39,366 nt of DNA from an uncultured Erysipelotrichaceae bacterium (GTDB lineage Bacteria > Bacillota_I > Bacilli_A > RFN20 > CAG-826), in NCBI GenBank assembly GCA_902769185.1, contig CACXNV010000009.1:1-39366 (forward strand). Direction: 5' to 3'. The translations under genes were made by a program, and so were the position numbers. Below, one piece after another: positions 22,461 through 31,667 of this stretch. The notes beneath the pieces are model-generated. The model was not told the DNA's origin. It ran no database searches and saw only the letters and a list, made by a program, of their open reading frames with translations. How positions within the stretch are numbered: the stretch's first letter is position 1; each line of letters starts with the position of its first letter.

Positions 22461-23547
22461 TATTGTTTGTTTTTATGCATCAGAATATGCAGGGAACTTT
22501 ATTCCCTCTCTTTTACATTTTGCAGAATCTTGTGATAAGAACATCAATATAATATTCACTTTTCCAAAGGAAGCAGAGGATAGATATTGGGTAAAGTTTT
22601 TAGAAAAACGAAAATACAAAGTATTTTTCTTAAGTTCTTTTAAAGGAAAAACATTCAAAAAAGAACTCAAGAAGATTAATAAAGAAAACAACATTAATGT
22701 TTTATATTCTCACTTTGTTTCTGGACTAAAAGTCAAGGCAGTCTATCCTTTTAATAAAAAGATTAAATTAGTTATTCATGTTCATTCTGATTTCTCTGGT
22801 AGTAAAAAGGTTTCTTTTAAAAGGAGAATCAGAAGATTTTTTGAATTATCTATTTTAAGAAGAGATGCTGAATATATTTTTGTTGGAGATAATTTATCTT
22901 TTAAAAGAGGAAAGCATTTTCATTCTGTCGCCAACGCTTTATGTTTAGATAGAATTGTGAATCAAAAGTTAGATATCGAACTCTTTAAAAAAGAAAACGA
23001 TATCAAAGACAGTCATACAGTATTTTTAATGTTTGCGTGGTCACCTTATATTAAAGGTGTTGATGTTGCGGTTAAAGCATTTTTAAACTTAACCGAAGAA
23101 GAAAAAGAAAAGGTTAGATTTATTATTGTCCATGGTCGTGGAGATGGCTATTTGAAATGCATTGATTATTTAGCTGATAAACTAGGTAATAAAGATTTTT
23201 TGAATGAAAAACATATAAAATATGTTAAACCAGTAGAAGATATGTTTGCCTTATATTCTATCGCTGATGTCTTTATTTCCGCATCGAGATCAGAAGGGTT
23301 TAGCTATGCTATATTGGAGTCGATATATTTGGGACTGAATTCTATCATCAGTAATATTAAAGGTTCAATTTGGGCCGCCTCATATCCTCTAGTTGATGTC
23401 TTTGAATCTGAAAATAGTATGGAATTGTATAAACTTATTAAAAATAAGATAGGATCAAAAAATAGCAAGCATCTTAATGAAAAAGTAGCTATAGATTATG
23501 ACATTAATAGGTGGTGTGAAAGCATTAAAAAGATTGTGATTGAATAA
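22444..23547 (+). CDS. GT4 family glycosyltransferase
   Basis: A 367-aa GT-B enzyme. The N-terminal domain is divergent (NIVCFYASEYAGNF, then VLYSHFVSGLKV). The C-terminal donor domain is clear: FLMFAWSPYIKGVDVAVKAF, VRFIIVHGRGDG, ALYSIADVFISASRSEGFSYAILESIYLG, where the spaced Glu pair is the E-x7-E motif. The start at 22444 lies inside the preceding gene with AAGAG just upstream. The sugar specificity is unknown. Confidence 0.85.
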   Translation: MGKNINIVCFYASEYAGNFIPSLLHFAESCDKNINIIFTFPKEAEDRYWVKFLEKRKYKVFFLSSFKGKTFKKELKKINKENNINVLYSHFVSGLKVKAVYPFNKKIKLVIHVHSDFSGSKKVSFKRRIRRFFELSILRRDAEYIFVGDNLSFKRGKHFHSVANALCLDRIVNQKLDIELFKKENDIKDSHTVFLMFAWSPYIKGVDVAVKAFLNLTEEEKEKVRFIIVHGRGDGYLKCIDYLADKLGNKDFLNEKHIKYVKPVEDMFALYSIADVFISASRSEGFSYAILESIYLGLNSIISNIKGSIWAASYPLVDVFESENSMELYKLIKNKIGSKNSKHLNEKVAIDYDINRWCESIKKIVIE

Positions 23548-23549
23548 TT

Positions 23550-24656
23550 ATGAAAAAGAGAATCTTGTTCGTCCAAAATAGACTATCGTTTGGTGGAACT
23601 TCATCACTAATTATGTTTATTGTTAGAAATCTTTCTAACGAATATGTTTTTGATATGTTTTGTTATGAAGACGGGGCAACAGAACTTGAAAAAGAATTTA
23701 TAAAGTATGGTGGACGTATTTTTAAGGATAAGAAGCTTTACTGCTCAAGTAGTTTGCTTGGAAAATTAAAACAATATAGATTAAAACTCTTTGGTGGTAT
23801 TAAGCGAGTTTTTAAGAAGAATATAAAAAATAGAGAATATTATGGAGTTCACTGCTTTGAAGAATTCGCTAGCGCGTACTATTTACGAGTAGCTTCTAGG
23901 CTAGGAATAGAAAAAAGAATTGTTCACTTTTGTAATGACCAAAAGCAAAAAAGAAAATTGAATTTTGTTGCTAAGCATTTAAAGAATAAAGAAGCACAAA
24001 CAATTAATAAGTGTGCCACAAATATCGTTGCGGATTCATCTAATTCTTCTTCTTACTTACTTGATTCAACCAAGACTAGATTAATACTTGATCCTATTGA
24101 TAAAAGATTCATTTTTTCAAAAGCAACGCCTACAAATTTATCTCTTACTCAAGTCGGAATGATTTGTGATAACAAAAATCAATTATTTGCTTTATCTGTT
24201 TTGAATATTTTGATAAGAAAATTTGGCCTAGCTGATGCCAAATTAACAATAGTGGGGCCATCTTCTGACGCTAATTTGAGTTATAAAGAAGAAGTTGAAA
24301 GAAAAATTAGCGAACTTGGTCTAAAAGAGAATGCTTTTATTAAGCCAGCAACATTGGATTTACCTTCAATTTTTAACGAAACTAGTTATTTGGTTTTCCC
24401 TTCTAAAAAAGAATCTTTTGGTATGGTTTTAATTGAAGCACAAGCGTGCGGTTTACAATGTTTTTCTTCTTATGCTGCCGCTAAAGAAACTAACCTTGGT
24501 GGAGTTACATACCTTAGTCTTTATGATGGTCCTGAAAAATGGGCAGAATCTATCTTTAAATCATATTATTCAAATAAAGGCAAAAAAGTAGTGTTTGATG
24601 TATCTAGACATAGTTCAGAAGCAATTAGAAAAGAGTTTATAAAATTGTATGAGTAA
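23550..24656 (+). CDS. GT4 family glycosyltransferase
   Basis: A 368-aa GT-B transferase. It starts KRILFVQNRLSFGGTSSLIM, a form of the family's glycine-rich first loop. An acceptor domain with many lysines follows, then LTQVGMICDNKNQ, LTIVGPSSDAN, and the donor-site motif PSKKESFGMVLIEAQACG containing E-x7-E. It begins 2 nt after the previous stop and overlaps the next gene by 8 nt. Confidence 0.86.
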   Translation: MKKRILFVQNRLSFGGTSSLIMFIVRNLSNEYVFDMFCYEDGATELEKEFIKYGGRIFKDKKLYCSSSLLGKLKQYRLKLFGGIKRVFKKNIKNREYYGVHCFEEFASAYYLRVASRLGIEKRIVHFCNDQKQKRKLNFVAKHLKNKEAQTINKCATNIVADSSNSSSYLLDSTKTRLILDPIDKRFIFSKATPTNLSLTQVGMICDNKNQLFALSVLNILIRKFGLADAKLTIVGPSSDANLSYKEEVERKISELGLKENAFIKPATLDLPSIFNETSYLVFPSKKESFGMVLIEAQACGLQCFSSYAAAKETNLGGVTYLSLYDGPEKWAESIFKSYYSNKGKKVVFDVSRHSSEAIRKEFIKLYE

Positions 24657-25590
24657 ATGGGACAAATTATTTCATTCTTATAGATGGATGACAGCTTATC
24701 GAATTAATCCACAATACGAGCTAAACTTTTCTAATTGCAAAGAACCTTTTCATATAGTTTCAACACAAAAACACCATTGGTGTGCTGATCCATTTTTATT
24801 TGAAAAAGATAATAAAATTTATTTGTTTTGTGAATACACAAACGAGAACAAAAGCAAGTCTTATATTGCCTATAAAGAATTATACCCTGTTGAAGAAAAG
24901 AAATGGTCTTTAGCATATGAATTTTCAGGACATACATCATATCCTTGCATATTTGAGTTTAAAGATAACTTATATATGATTCCTGAGATAGTTTTTGCTA
25001 ACGAAATAGTTGTGTTGAAATTTAATTTTTCTAATGAGAAATGGGAACATTATTCAACGCTATTAACTGGAAAGAATTGCCCAGATACAACGTTCGTAGA
25101 AATTGATGGGTTGCCATATATCTTTATTTATGAAATTGAATCTCATTATAAAAGATATTTGCATTTATCTTTATTAGATGTCGAGCTAAGAAAAATAATA
25201 AACGATAGAGTTGTCGAGCAATATAATTGTCCTGATGGTAGACCTGGTGGCAACTGCATTAAAGTTGATAATAAACTTATCCGTGTTGTGCAGCCTGGAA
25301 TTAATCATTACGGAGAAAGACTTTCGTTTAGGCAATTTTCTTTTGTAGATGATAAGTATGATGAAAACGAACTATTTGTTGTAGAACCATCTGATGTTGT
25401 TATTAGCACAAAGAATAAAGTCATAGGACTTCATACATTTAACCGAGTTAATAATATAGAAGTTATTGATTTGCTTTATAAAAGCAAACTTGAAATACTT
25501 AAACCAATAAAATTATTGTTTAAAAAGCTTGGATTATTTGGCTTTGGATATTACGATTTAAAAGAAAAACGCGTTTTTAAAGATAAATAA
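24649..25590 (+). CDS. Beta-propeller protein resembling the GINT1 N-terminal / GH43-like fold
   Basis: A 313-aa cytoplasmic protein built of repeated blade-like units: HHWCADPFLFEKDNKIYLF, GHTSYPCIFEFKDNLYMIPE, CPDTTFVEIDGLPYIFIYE and CPDGRPGGNCIKVDNKLIRV. The recurring 'x-D-P-F-x-F-x-x-x-x-x-x-Y-L-F' pattern resembles the five-bladed propeller found beside formyltransferases and at the N-terminus of plant inositolphosphorylceramide glucosaminyltransferase, a GH43/GH62-like fold. Such proteins sit in polysaccharide clusters, but their reaction is not established. No signal peptide, so it would act inside the cell. It ends the first tight operon block, 90-99 nt before the next gene. Confidence 0.65.
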   Translation: MSKWDKLFHSYRWMTAYRINPQYELNFSNCKEPFHIVSTQKHHWCADPFLFEKDNKIYLFCEYTNENKSKSYIAYKELYPVEEKKWSLAYEFSGHTSYPCIFEFKDNLYMIPEIVFANEIVVLKFNFSNEKWEHYSTLLTGKNCPDTTFVEIDGLPYIFIYEIESHYKRYLHLSLLDVELRKIINDRVVEQYNCPDGRPGGNCIKVDNKLIRVVQPGINHYGERLSFRQFSFVDDKYDENELFVVEPSDVVISTKNKVIGLHTFNRVNNIEVIDLLYKSKLEILKPIKLLFKKLGLFGFGYYDLKEKRVFKDK

Positions 25591-25646
25591 ACATTAATTA
25601 TTTAATTAACAAGTTTTTAATTTTGTTTTCGTTTGTAAACTATAAA

Positions 25647-25658
25647 TGGTATTATACT
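25647..25658 (+). promoter_or_regulatory. Possible extended -10 promoter inside the polysaccharide locus
   Basis: TGGTATTATACT carries a TG-n-TATTAT extended -10 form and, three bases on, TATACT. It lies in the only sizeable gap (25591-25689) in the middle of the locus and about 30 nt before the next ATG. A -35 is unclear (TTGTAA at 25633-25638 is too close). Confidence 0.35.
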
Positions 25659-25689
25659 TTAGAATATTCTTCTGAATATATTGTGGTAT

Positions 25690-26976
25690 ATGCTTAAAAA
25701 AATCGTTGGATGGATTACCAAGAATTTCAAAAAACCGAAAGCGGTTCATTTTATTGCGATTGGATTAGTTTTTGCATCCTTGGTTGCTGCTTTATCAACT
25801 GGTTTTGTTTCTAATGGCGTGAATGCCGAAGTTCTTTCCAATGATATTTCTAATTTTGTTAAAACAAACACTACTGAATCTAGATATTTAGGTGTTGTTG
25901 TGGAAAAGAATGTTAAAAATACTGTTTATTCTATGCAAGATAACGACGCTGAGTTTAGAAGAATATTCGGAGTGTTTCGACAAGAAAGAGTTACTTTTGC
26001 TGCTGGCTTTAACTTAAATAAAGAAAGCAATATCTCTGTTGGCGAATTTGAACACAAAGAAAACGAAGATAATTACTCTATTGTTTATGTTGGTCAAACT
26101 AGGTACATCGAATATGAAGATGCCTATAAACACGACCCATATCCATTATTATTCAAATTCCCTCTAGTTAGAAAATCGTCTGAACAAGGTATTTTAGATA
26201 CGCAATTTTGTATATCTATAAGTGAATCTAGAGCAAAAGAGTTGCTTATCAAAAAGTTGCCGGACAAAGACCCCGAAGATTTTAATGATGATGATTATAT
26301 CAACAACATTATTGATAGCACTCTTACAGTTACCGTTGATGGCTATGAACAAACTTATAAGATCCAAGATATTTATTTAGAGCGGGACTACTATTATGAT
26401 TGCCTTAAAGAGACTGTTGGCGATTTTCTTGTTCTTTCTGACTATACTTATCCAAAAATCGGCCTTGATAAAAATCTTACTCAGCAACGTATTTATTTCT
26501 TTAATGAGTTTCCTTATCAAACCGAATTTTTCTTCAACTATATAAACTCTACTTATGCAGATAATAGTTACCCAATTTCGCTTGCTACATATAATTTCAT
26601 TAATAAAGAAATTGATTCCAACTTTGTTTTAGGATTTAGAGATTTGTTAACTCAGAAATCGAATATTTGGGGGACGATTCTTATCGTTTTAGCGATTGTG
26701 CTCGCATTCTTGTCTATAATCTACGCGATTTTATACGAAATCTATTTGAATAAAACGTCTTTGCTAATTTGTTTTGCCACCTTGTTTATTCCTTATCTTT
26801 TGTTTAAGGCTTTATATCTAATCATTGGTAATGTCAGATTATTTTCTAGTGTCGGCACTAAAACTAACGGCATTATTTTAATAGTGTATGCATTTATATT
26901 AATTGCGTTATTTGTATTCAGAAACAGCATTAGGAAGAGGAACTCTAAAAATGAGCCTGCAGAAGTTGATATCTAA
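25690..26976 (+). CDS. Polytopic membrane protein of unknown function in the polysaccharide locus
   Basis: A 428-aa protein from ATG 25690 (a TTG at 25681 could add three residues). No Shine-Dalgarno sequence is visible for either. Topology by hydrophobicity: one membrane segment near 19-40 (FIAIGLVFASLVAALSTGFV), an outside domain of about 280 residues rich in Tyr, Asp and Asn (YVGQTRYIEYEDAY), then three membrane segments between about 330 and 415 and a basic tail (RNSIRKRNSKNE). I recognise no family. It shares a 26-nt overlap with the polymerase gene, so a role in polymerisation, chain length or export is plausible, but it lacks the two-helix layout of Wzz co-polymerases. Confidence 0.7.
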   Translation: MLKKIVGWITKNFKKPKAVHFIAIGLVFASLVAALSTGFVSNGVNAEVLSNDISNFVKTNTTESRYLGVVVEKNVKNTVYSMQDNDAEFRRIFGVFRQERVTFAAGFNLNKESNISVGEFEHKENEDNYSIVYVGQTRYIEYEDAYKHDPYPLLFKFPLVRKSSEQGILDTQFCISISESRAKELLIKKLPDKDPEDFNDDDYINNIIDSTLTVTVDGYEQTYKIQDIYLERDYYYDCLKETVGDFLVLSDYTYPKIGLDKNLTQQRIYFFNEFPYQTEFFFNYINSTYADNSYPISLATYNFINKEIDSNFVLGFRDLLTQKSNIWGTILIVLAIVLAFLSIIYAILYEIYLNKTSLLICFATLFIPYLLFKALYLIIGNVRLFSSVGTKTNGIILIVYAFILIALFVFRNSIRKRNSKNEPAEVDI

Positions 26977-29266
26977 AATTGCGACTCAAAGAGTCAAAAA
27001 TATTCTCTTCTATGCAATCGCTTGCTTAGTGTTTTTGTACGCCTTTTCTATTCCTTCTTTTGGTGGAAGAGAAAAATGGAACTACATCATGTATGGTATA
27101 ATGATCATTCTTACTGGGTCTGTAGTTGTATATATTGTTTTATTTAAAGAGACCATTAACTTTAAAAGATGGCAGTATTATCTCATTCCTTTGTTTGCTA
27201 TTTTTGCTGCAATAGGGACTTTGATTTCTTCACATCAATATCGTGCTTGGCTATCACTTCTTATTTTGGCGGCAAGCATGTTTGTTTTGATTCAATCATT
27301 TTCAATATTAAATAACAGAAATCTTATTTTGGTTTTATTGTCCTTGGCCATTTTCTGTTTCAGCATATATTTTATATATCATTACAGAACTGATATTATA
27401 AACTTCACCGCTTTTAAAAGAGAAGGTTTTAGACTTGGTTTTGATTTCGATAACCCTAATGCAATTTCGGCTGTATGCTCTATTGGGTGCTTCTGCTGTT
27501 TATATTTAATCTTTTTTTGGAACACTAAATGGAAATATTTGTTCTTAATTCCATTCCTCGCTATTGGGCTAGCAGGTGTTTCAACAGGCAGTAGAACATT
27601 CATAGTGGCAATTGCTGTTATTGTTCTCTCTTTGTTGTTCTTCAAATTTAAGAAGCACAAATTAATGATGTTAACAGTTGCTATAGTTGTTATTGTCTTA
27701 TTCTTTATTATCATTAACTTGCCTTTTGCACAAACATTAAAAAATAGATTCGATAGATTCTTCGCTACATTCTTCTCTAATAGCGCTAGAGTAGATACTT
27801 CTGCAATTGAAAGAATGCTTTGGTTTGATTATGGCTTTGGCATGGGCTTTAAGAATTTGATTTTTGGCTTAGGTGTTGATGGCTTCTCTGTTTTCTCTGG
27901 AGTAGGAACTTATGCTCATTCAAACTTTGCTGAAGTAATATGTGATTTCGGTGTAATTGGCTTATTTATTTTTTATGCTCCATTATTTGTTGTTGTTTAT
28001 CAAACAATTAAAAATAAGAGAAGATGCACTCCATTTGTTATAACTCTCTTCATTTATTACATTGTTATTAGTTTGAGTAACGTTTTCTATTACAACAAGT
28101 TCTACTATTTGATTATGGCATTGATGTTCTATTTTGTATTCGAGATTAAAGAAGAAAATGTTCAAATCGCAGATTTAAAAGAACATGTTAAAAAAATAGT
28201 GTTTACATGTGATGGAATGGAAAGTGGTGGTGCGGAAAAGGTCATCGCTACACTCGCTAATGAGTTAGATAGACAAGGGTTTAGTGTTTCTATCATTGGT
28301 GTTTCATCATTTGTGGAAGAATCATTTTATAATTTAAATGATAACGTTTCATATGAAACACTTCATAGACATAACTCTAAGAAAATAGGATTTGTCAGAA
28401 GAGTGTTTTTACTTAATAAGACATTAAAAAGATTGAAACCTGATGTTGTAATATCATTTTTACCACACGTCATTGTTTATACGAATTTTGCAATGTTTAA
28501 CATTAATAAACCACTTATTATTTCCGAAAGAAATGATCCAAATTTAGATCCAAAAGGATCGTTACTTAGAACTTTAAAATATTATTCTTTTTCACAGGCT
28601 GATGGATGCGTTTTCCAAACTGCAGATGCAAGAAACTATTTTTCAAAATCTATACAAAAGAAGTCGATGATTATAAATAATCCATTGCAAATATCTTATA
28701 ATGGAGAATTGTTGAGCGTTAGAAAGAAAACAATCGTTAGCGTAGGCAGGTTGAACAAGCAAAAGAACTATCCAATGTTAATCGACGCTTTTAAGATTTT
28801 TAAAGAAAATAATCCTGATTACGAGTTAAAAATATATGGTTCAGGACCACTTGAAGAAGAAATCAGGAATTATATTGTAAGCAGCGGGCTAGAGGATTCT
28901 GTTTTGCTAATGGGTAACTCCTCTACATGGCATAGTGATGAACATGACGCTTCGTTATTTGTGTCTTCTAGTGATTATGAAGGAATGCCTAATGCTCTAG
29001 CGGAGGCAATTGCGCTTGGAATCCCTGTTGTATCTACTAATTGTCCAATTGGTGGACCTAAAGAATTAATATTCAATGGCATAAATGGCTATTTATGTAG
29101 CGTTGGTGACGCTAATGATATGGCGAACAAAATGGAAAAAGCCTTAACTATTAGTATTTCATCCGCTGATATTGCTTCATTTAAGAATCAAAGAACAGCT
29201 GATGCTATTGCTGGCAAATGGCTTGAATACATTAAGACTATTTTAGAGAGAAAGTTATCACAATGA
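26951..29266 (+). CDS. Wzy-like polymerase fused to a GT4 glycosyltransferase
   Basis: A 771-aa two-part protein. I use ATG 26951, nine bases after GAGGA (26937-26941). Residues 1 to about 405 have 10-12 membrane segments and O-antigen polymerase/ligase features: DFDNPNAISAVCSIG, GVSTGSRTFIVAIAV, an outside stretch with YGFGMGFKNLIFGLGVDGF, and GTYAHSNFAEVICDFGVIGL. Residues about 415-771 are a GT4 enzyme: TCDGMESGGAEKVIATLANE, RLNKQKNYPMLIDAFKIF, and SSDYEGMPNALAEAIALG with E-x7-E. No stop or frame change separates the halves, so polymerisation outside and a sugar transfer inside are joined in one chain. The fusion is unusual, since the two are normally separate genes. It overlaps both neighbours (26 and 4 nt). 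Confidence 0.82.
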   Translation: MSLQKLISKIATQRVKNILFYAIACLVFLYAFSIPSFGGREKWNYIMYGIMIILTGSVVVYIVLFKETINFKRWQYYLIPLFAIFAAIGTLISSHQYRAWLSLLILAASMFVLIQSFSILNNRNLILVLLSLAIFCFSIYFIYHYRTDIINFTAFKREGFRLGFDFDNPNAISAVCSIGCFCCLYLIFFWNTKWKYLFLIPFLAIGLAGVSTGSRTFIVAIAVIVLSLLFFKFKKHKLMMLTVAIVVIVLFFIIINLPFAQTLKNRFDRFFATFFSNSARVDTSAIERMLWFDYGFGMGFKNLIFGLGVDGFSVFSGVGTYAHSNFAEVICDFGVIGLFIFYAPLFVVVYQTIKNKRRCTPFVITLFIYYIVISLSNVFYYNKFYYLIMALMFYFVFEIKEENVQIADLKEHVKKIVFTCDGMESGGAEKVIATLANELDRQGFSVSIIGVSSFVEESFYNLNDNVSYETLHRHNSKKIGFVRRVFLLNKTLKRLKPDVVISFLPHVIVYTNFAMFNINKPLIISERNDPNLDPKGSLLRTLKYYSFSQADGCVFQTADARNYFSKSIQKKSMIINNPLQISYNGELLSVRKKTIVSVGRLNKQKNYPMLIDAFKIFKENNPDYELKIYGSGPLEEEIRNYIVSSGLEDSVLLMGNSSTWHSDEHDASLFVSSSDYEGMPNALAEAIALGIPVVSTNCPIGGPKELIFNGINGYLCSVGDANDMANKMEKALTISISSADIASFKNQRTADAIAGKWLEYIKTILERKLSQ

Positions 29267-30351
29267 GAATCTTATTAATTGGGAATTCAGGCCTTATTGC
29301 AAAATTAAGCGACGGCCAAACCGCCAAATTAAGACTATATAAGAAAAAAATGATTGATGAGGGGTGTGAGGTTGTTCATATTGACCTTGAACGTTTTTCT
29401 CGTCACCCATTTTCAATTTTAAGAAATATTAAAAAACAGATTAAACTATGTGACCGTATAGTGTTGGTGAGCGGAGAGAGGGCGTGTCGTCTTTTAATTC
29501 CTTTTATAAATAAAAAGAATAAGAAAACAAAAAGACCTTTTGTTCTTCCTCTTATCGGAGCGGGTGTTCTTCATTTTTCCATTGATCATCTATCTGATTA
29601 TGATAAAAATCGTTTTTTAGTTAACGGAGAATATGAATTAGGCAAAAAGAATAAGAAAATCACTAAAGAACTTAAGAAGATTGATTATATTCTTCCAGAA
29701 ACCGAGCTAATTAGAAAAGTGTATTCAGAATTCTATGGGCTTAGTAACTGTGTTATTTTAAATAACTTTAGAGAACAATTAGATGACAGTTTGGATTTTG
29801 CTAAAAACAATAATGGCTTCAAAATGATTTATTTGTCTAGGGTTAATGAGATTAAAGGGATTCTAGATTTAGTAAGTTGTTTAAATAAAATAGATTTAGA
29901 TTATCAACTTGATATCTATGGAGCAGTTTCTTTAAAACCTGAACAACAAATTGCTTTCAATAATTGTCTATCAGAGAAAATCCGATATTGTGGTGTTATT
30001 AATAGTGATGAAGCAGTAAAAACATTAAATAGTTATGATTTATTTGTTTTTCCAACAAGATATTTTGGAGAAGGCACTCCTGGAGTTGTTGCTGAATCTT
30101 TAATTGCAGGTACCCCGGTTTTATCTTCTAATTTTCCTCAGGCTAAATATCTTTTAAAAGATGGATATGACTCTATTTTCTTTAAGATGTTGGACACCGA
30201 CGATTTAAAAGAAAAACTTATTTATTGTATAAGCAATAAAGAATTATTGAATGATATGAGAAAGAATGCTTTAGAAAGCGGAAAAAAATATTTATATAAA
30301 AACGAAAGAGAAAAGTTCTTAAAATATGTATGTGGAGTGGAGGAAGAATAA
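29263..30351 (+). CDS. GT4 family glycosyltransferase
   Basis: A 362-aa GT-B transferase starting MRILLIGNSGLIAKLSDGQ, a form in which the N-terminal loop reads S-D-G-Q-T-A-K. The donor domain shows MIYLSRVNEIKGILDLVSCL, YQLDIYGAVS and PTRYFGEGTPGVVAESLIAG (E-x7-E). It starts in the ATGA overlap with the polymerase fusion and ends 2 nt before the dehydrogenase start. Donor and acceptor are unknown. Confidence 0.86.
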   Translation: MRILLIGNSGLIAKLSDGQTAKLRLYKKKMIDEGCEVVHIDLERFSRHPFSILRNIKKQIKLCDRIVLVSGERACRLLIPFINKKNKKTKRPFVLPLIGAGVLHFSIDHLSDYDKNRFLVNGEYELGKKNKKITKELKKIDYILPETELIRKVYSEFYGLSNCVILNNFREQLDDSLDFAKNNNGFKMIYLSRVNEIKGILDLVSCLNKIDLDYQLDIYGAVSLKPEQQIAFNNCLSEKIRYCGVINSDEAVKTLNSYDLFVFPTRYFGEGTPGVVAESLIAGTPVLSSNFPQAKYLLKDGYDSIFFKMLDTDDLKEKLIYCISNKELLNDMRKNALESGKKYLYKNEREKFLKYVCGVEEE

Positions 30352-30353
30352 TT

Positions 30354-31667
30354 ATGAATAATTATGAATCTTTATTACAAAAGAAATCAAAATTAGCAGT
30401 CATTGGATTAGGTTATGTTGGCATGCCTATTGCCGTTCAATTCGCTAAAAAGATTGACGTTATTGGCTTTGATATCAATAAGGCTAAAATTGCGGAATAT
30501 AAAAAAGGACATGACGTCACTGGTGAAGCTGGTGATGAAGAACTTAAAAAAACAAAATTGTTTTTCACTAGTGAAGAATCAGATTTAAAAAATGTTGGTT
30601 TTTATATTGTTGCTGTTCCTACTCCAGTTAATTTAGATAAAACTCCAGATTTATCTCCAGTAGTGGGAGCTTCTGAAGTTGTTGGAAGAAACATTAAAAA
30701 AGGTGCGATTGTGGCTTTTGAATCTACAGTATATCCAGGTGTTACCGAAGATGTCTGTGTTCCTATCATTGAAGAGTTGTCGGGATTAAAATGTGGCTCT
30801 GATTGGTGGATAGGATATTCACCAGAAAGAATTAATCCTGCAGATAAGGTTCATAGATTGTGGAATATTAAAAAGATTGTCTCAGGATGTACCAAAGAAG
30901 CATGCGATGAAATCGCAAAAGTATATGAATTGGTGGTGGAAGTTGGAGTGCATAAAGTATCCACAATTAAAACCGCTGAAGCAATTAAAGTTGTAGAAAA
31001 TTCTCAAAGGGATATAAATATCGCTTTCATGAATGAACTTGCGATGGTGTTCGACCGTATGGGAATTGATACCAAAGAAGTTGTAGAAGGAATGAACACT
31101 AAATGGAATGCTTTAGGCTTTATGCCTGGCTTAGTTGGTGGGCACTGTATTGGTGTTGATCCATACTATTTCACATACGAAGCCGAAAAATTAGGCTATC
31201 ATTCTCAAATCATTCTTTCAGGTAGAAAAGTTAATGATGATATGGGGAATTTTATCGCAGGCAGGACTGTTAAACAAATTATAAAGGCCGGCTTAGATTC
31301 TTCTAAAGTCAAGGTTCTTATTTTAGGTGCAACTTTTAAAGAGAATTGTCCAGATATCAGAAATTCTAAGGTGTTTGATATTTATAATGGATTAAAAGAT
31401 TTTGGAATTACTCCTTCAGTTTATGACGATAACGCGATTGATAAAGAAATAGAATATGAATATGGAGTTACTCCAATTAAAAAAGAAGAGTTACATGATT
31501 TTGACTGTGTAATTGTTGCGGTTGGTCATAACAGCTTTAAGGATTTAGATATATCCAAATTGTTTAAAAAGAATGTTGATAATTCTCAAAAAGTTATTAT
31601 TGATGTTAAGAGTGTTTTAAATAAAGATAAATATATATCTGAAGGATATTCTTTCTGGAGATTATAA
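30354..31667 (+). CDS. tviB: UDP-HexNAc 6-dehydrogenase (TviB/WbpO type)
   Basis: A 437-aa nucleotide-sugar dehydrogenase. I use ATG 30354, five bases after GGAGGAAG; an ATG at 30330 would lie inside the previous gene. LAVIGLGYVGMPIAVQFAKK (14-33) is the NAD-binding loop. FYIVAVPTPV, ESTVYPGVTED, SPERINPADK and VENSQRDINIAFMNELAMV follow, then GLVGGHCIGVDPYYF with the catalytic Cys near 265 and LGATFKENCPDIRNSK in the C-terminal domain. The RDINIAFMNE and HCIGVDPYY forms are those of VipA/TviB/WbpO, which oxidise UDP-GlcNAc or UDP-GalNAc to the uronic acid, rather than UDP-glucose dehydrogenases. The symbol follows this subgroup and the exact substrate is not certain. It overlaps the next gene by one base. 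Confidence 0.83.
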   Translation: MNNYESLLQKKSKLAVIGLGYVGMPIAVQFAKKIDVIGFDINKAKIAEYKKGHDVTGEAGDEELKKTKLFFTSEESDLKNVGFYIVAVPTPVNLDKTPDLSPVVGASEVVGRNIKKGAIVAFESTVYPGVTEDVCVPIIEELSGLKCGSDWWIGYSPERINPADKVHRLWNIKKIVSGCTKEACDEIAKVYELVVEVGVHKVSTIKTAEAIKVVENSQRDINIAFMNELAMVFDRMGIDTKEVVEGMNTKWNALGFMPGLVGGHCIGVDPYYFTYEAEKLGYHSQIILSGRKVNDDMGNFIAGRTVKQIIKAGLDSSKVKVLILGATFKENCPDIRNSKVFDIYNGLKDFGITPSVYDDNAIDKEIEYEYGVTPIKKEELHDFDCVIVAVGHNSFKDLDISKLFKKNVDNSQKVIIDVKSVLNKDKYISEGYSFWRL

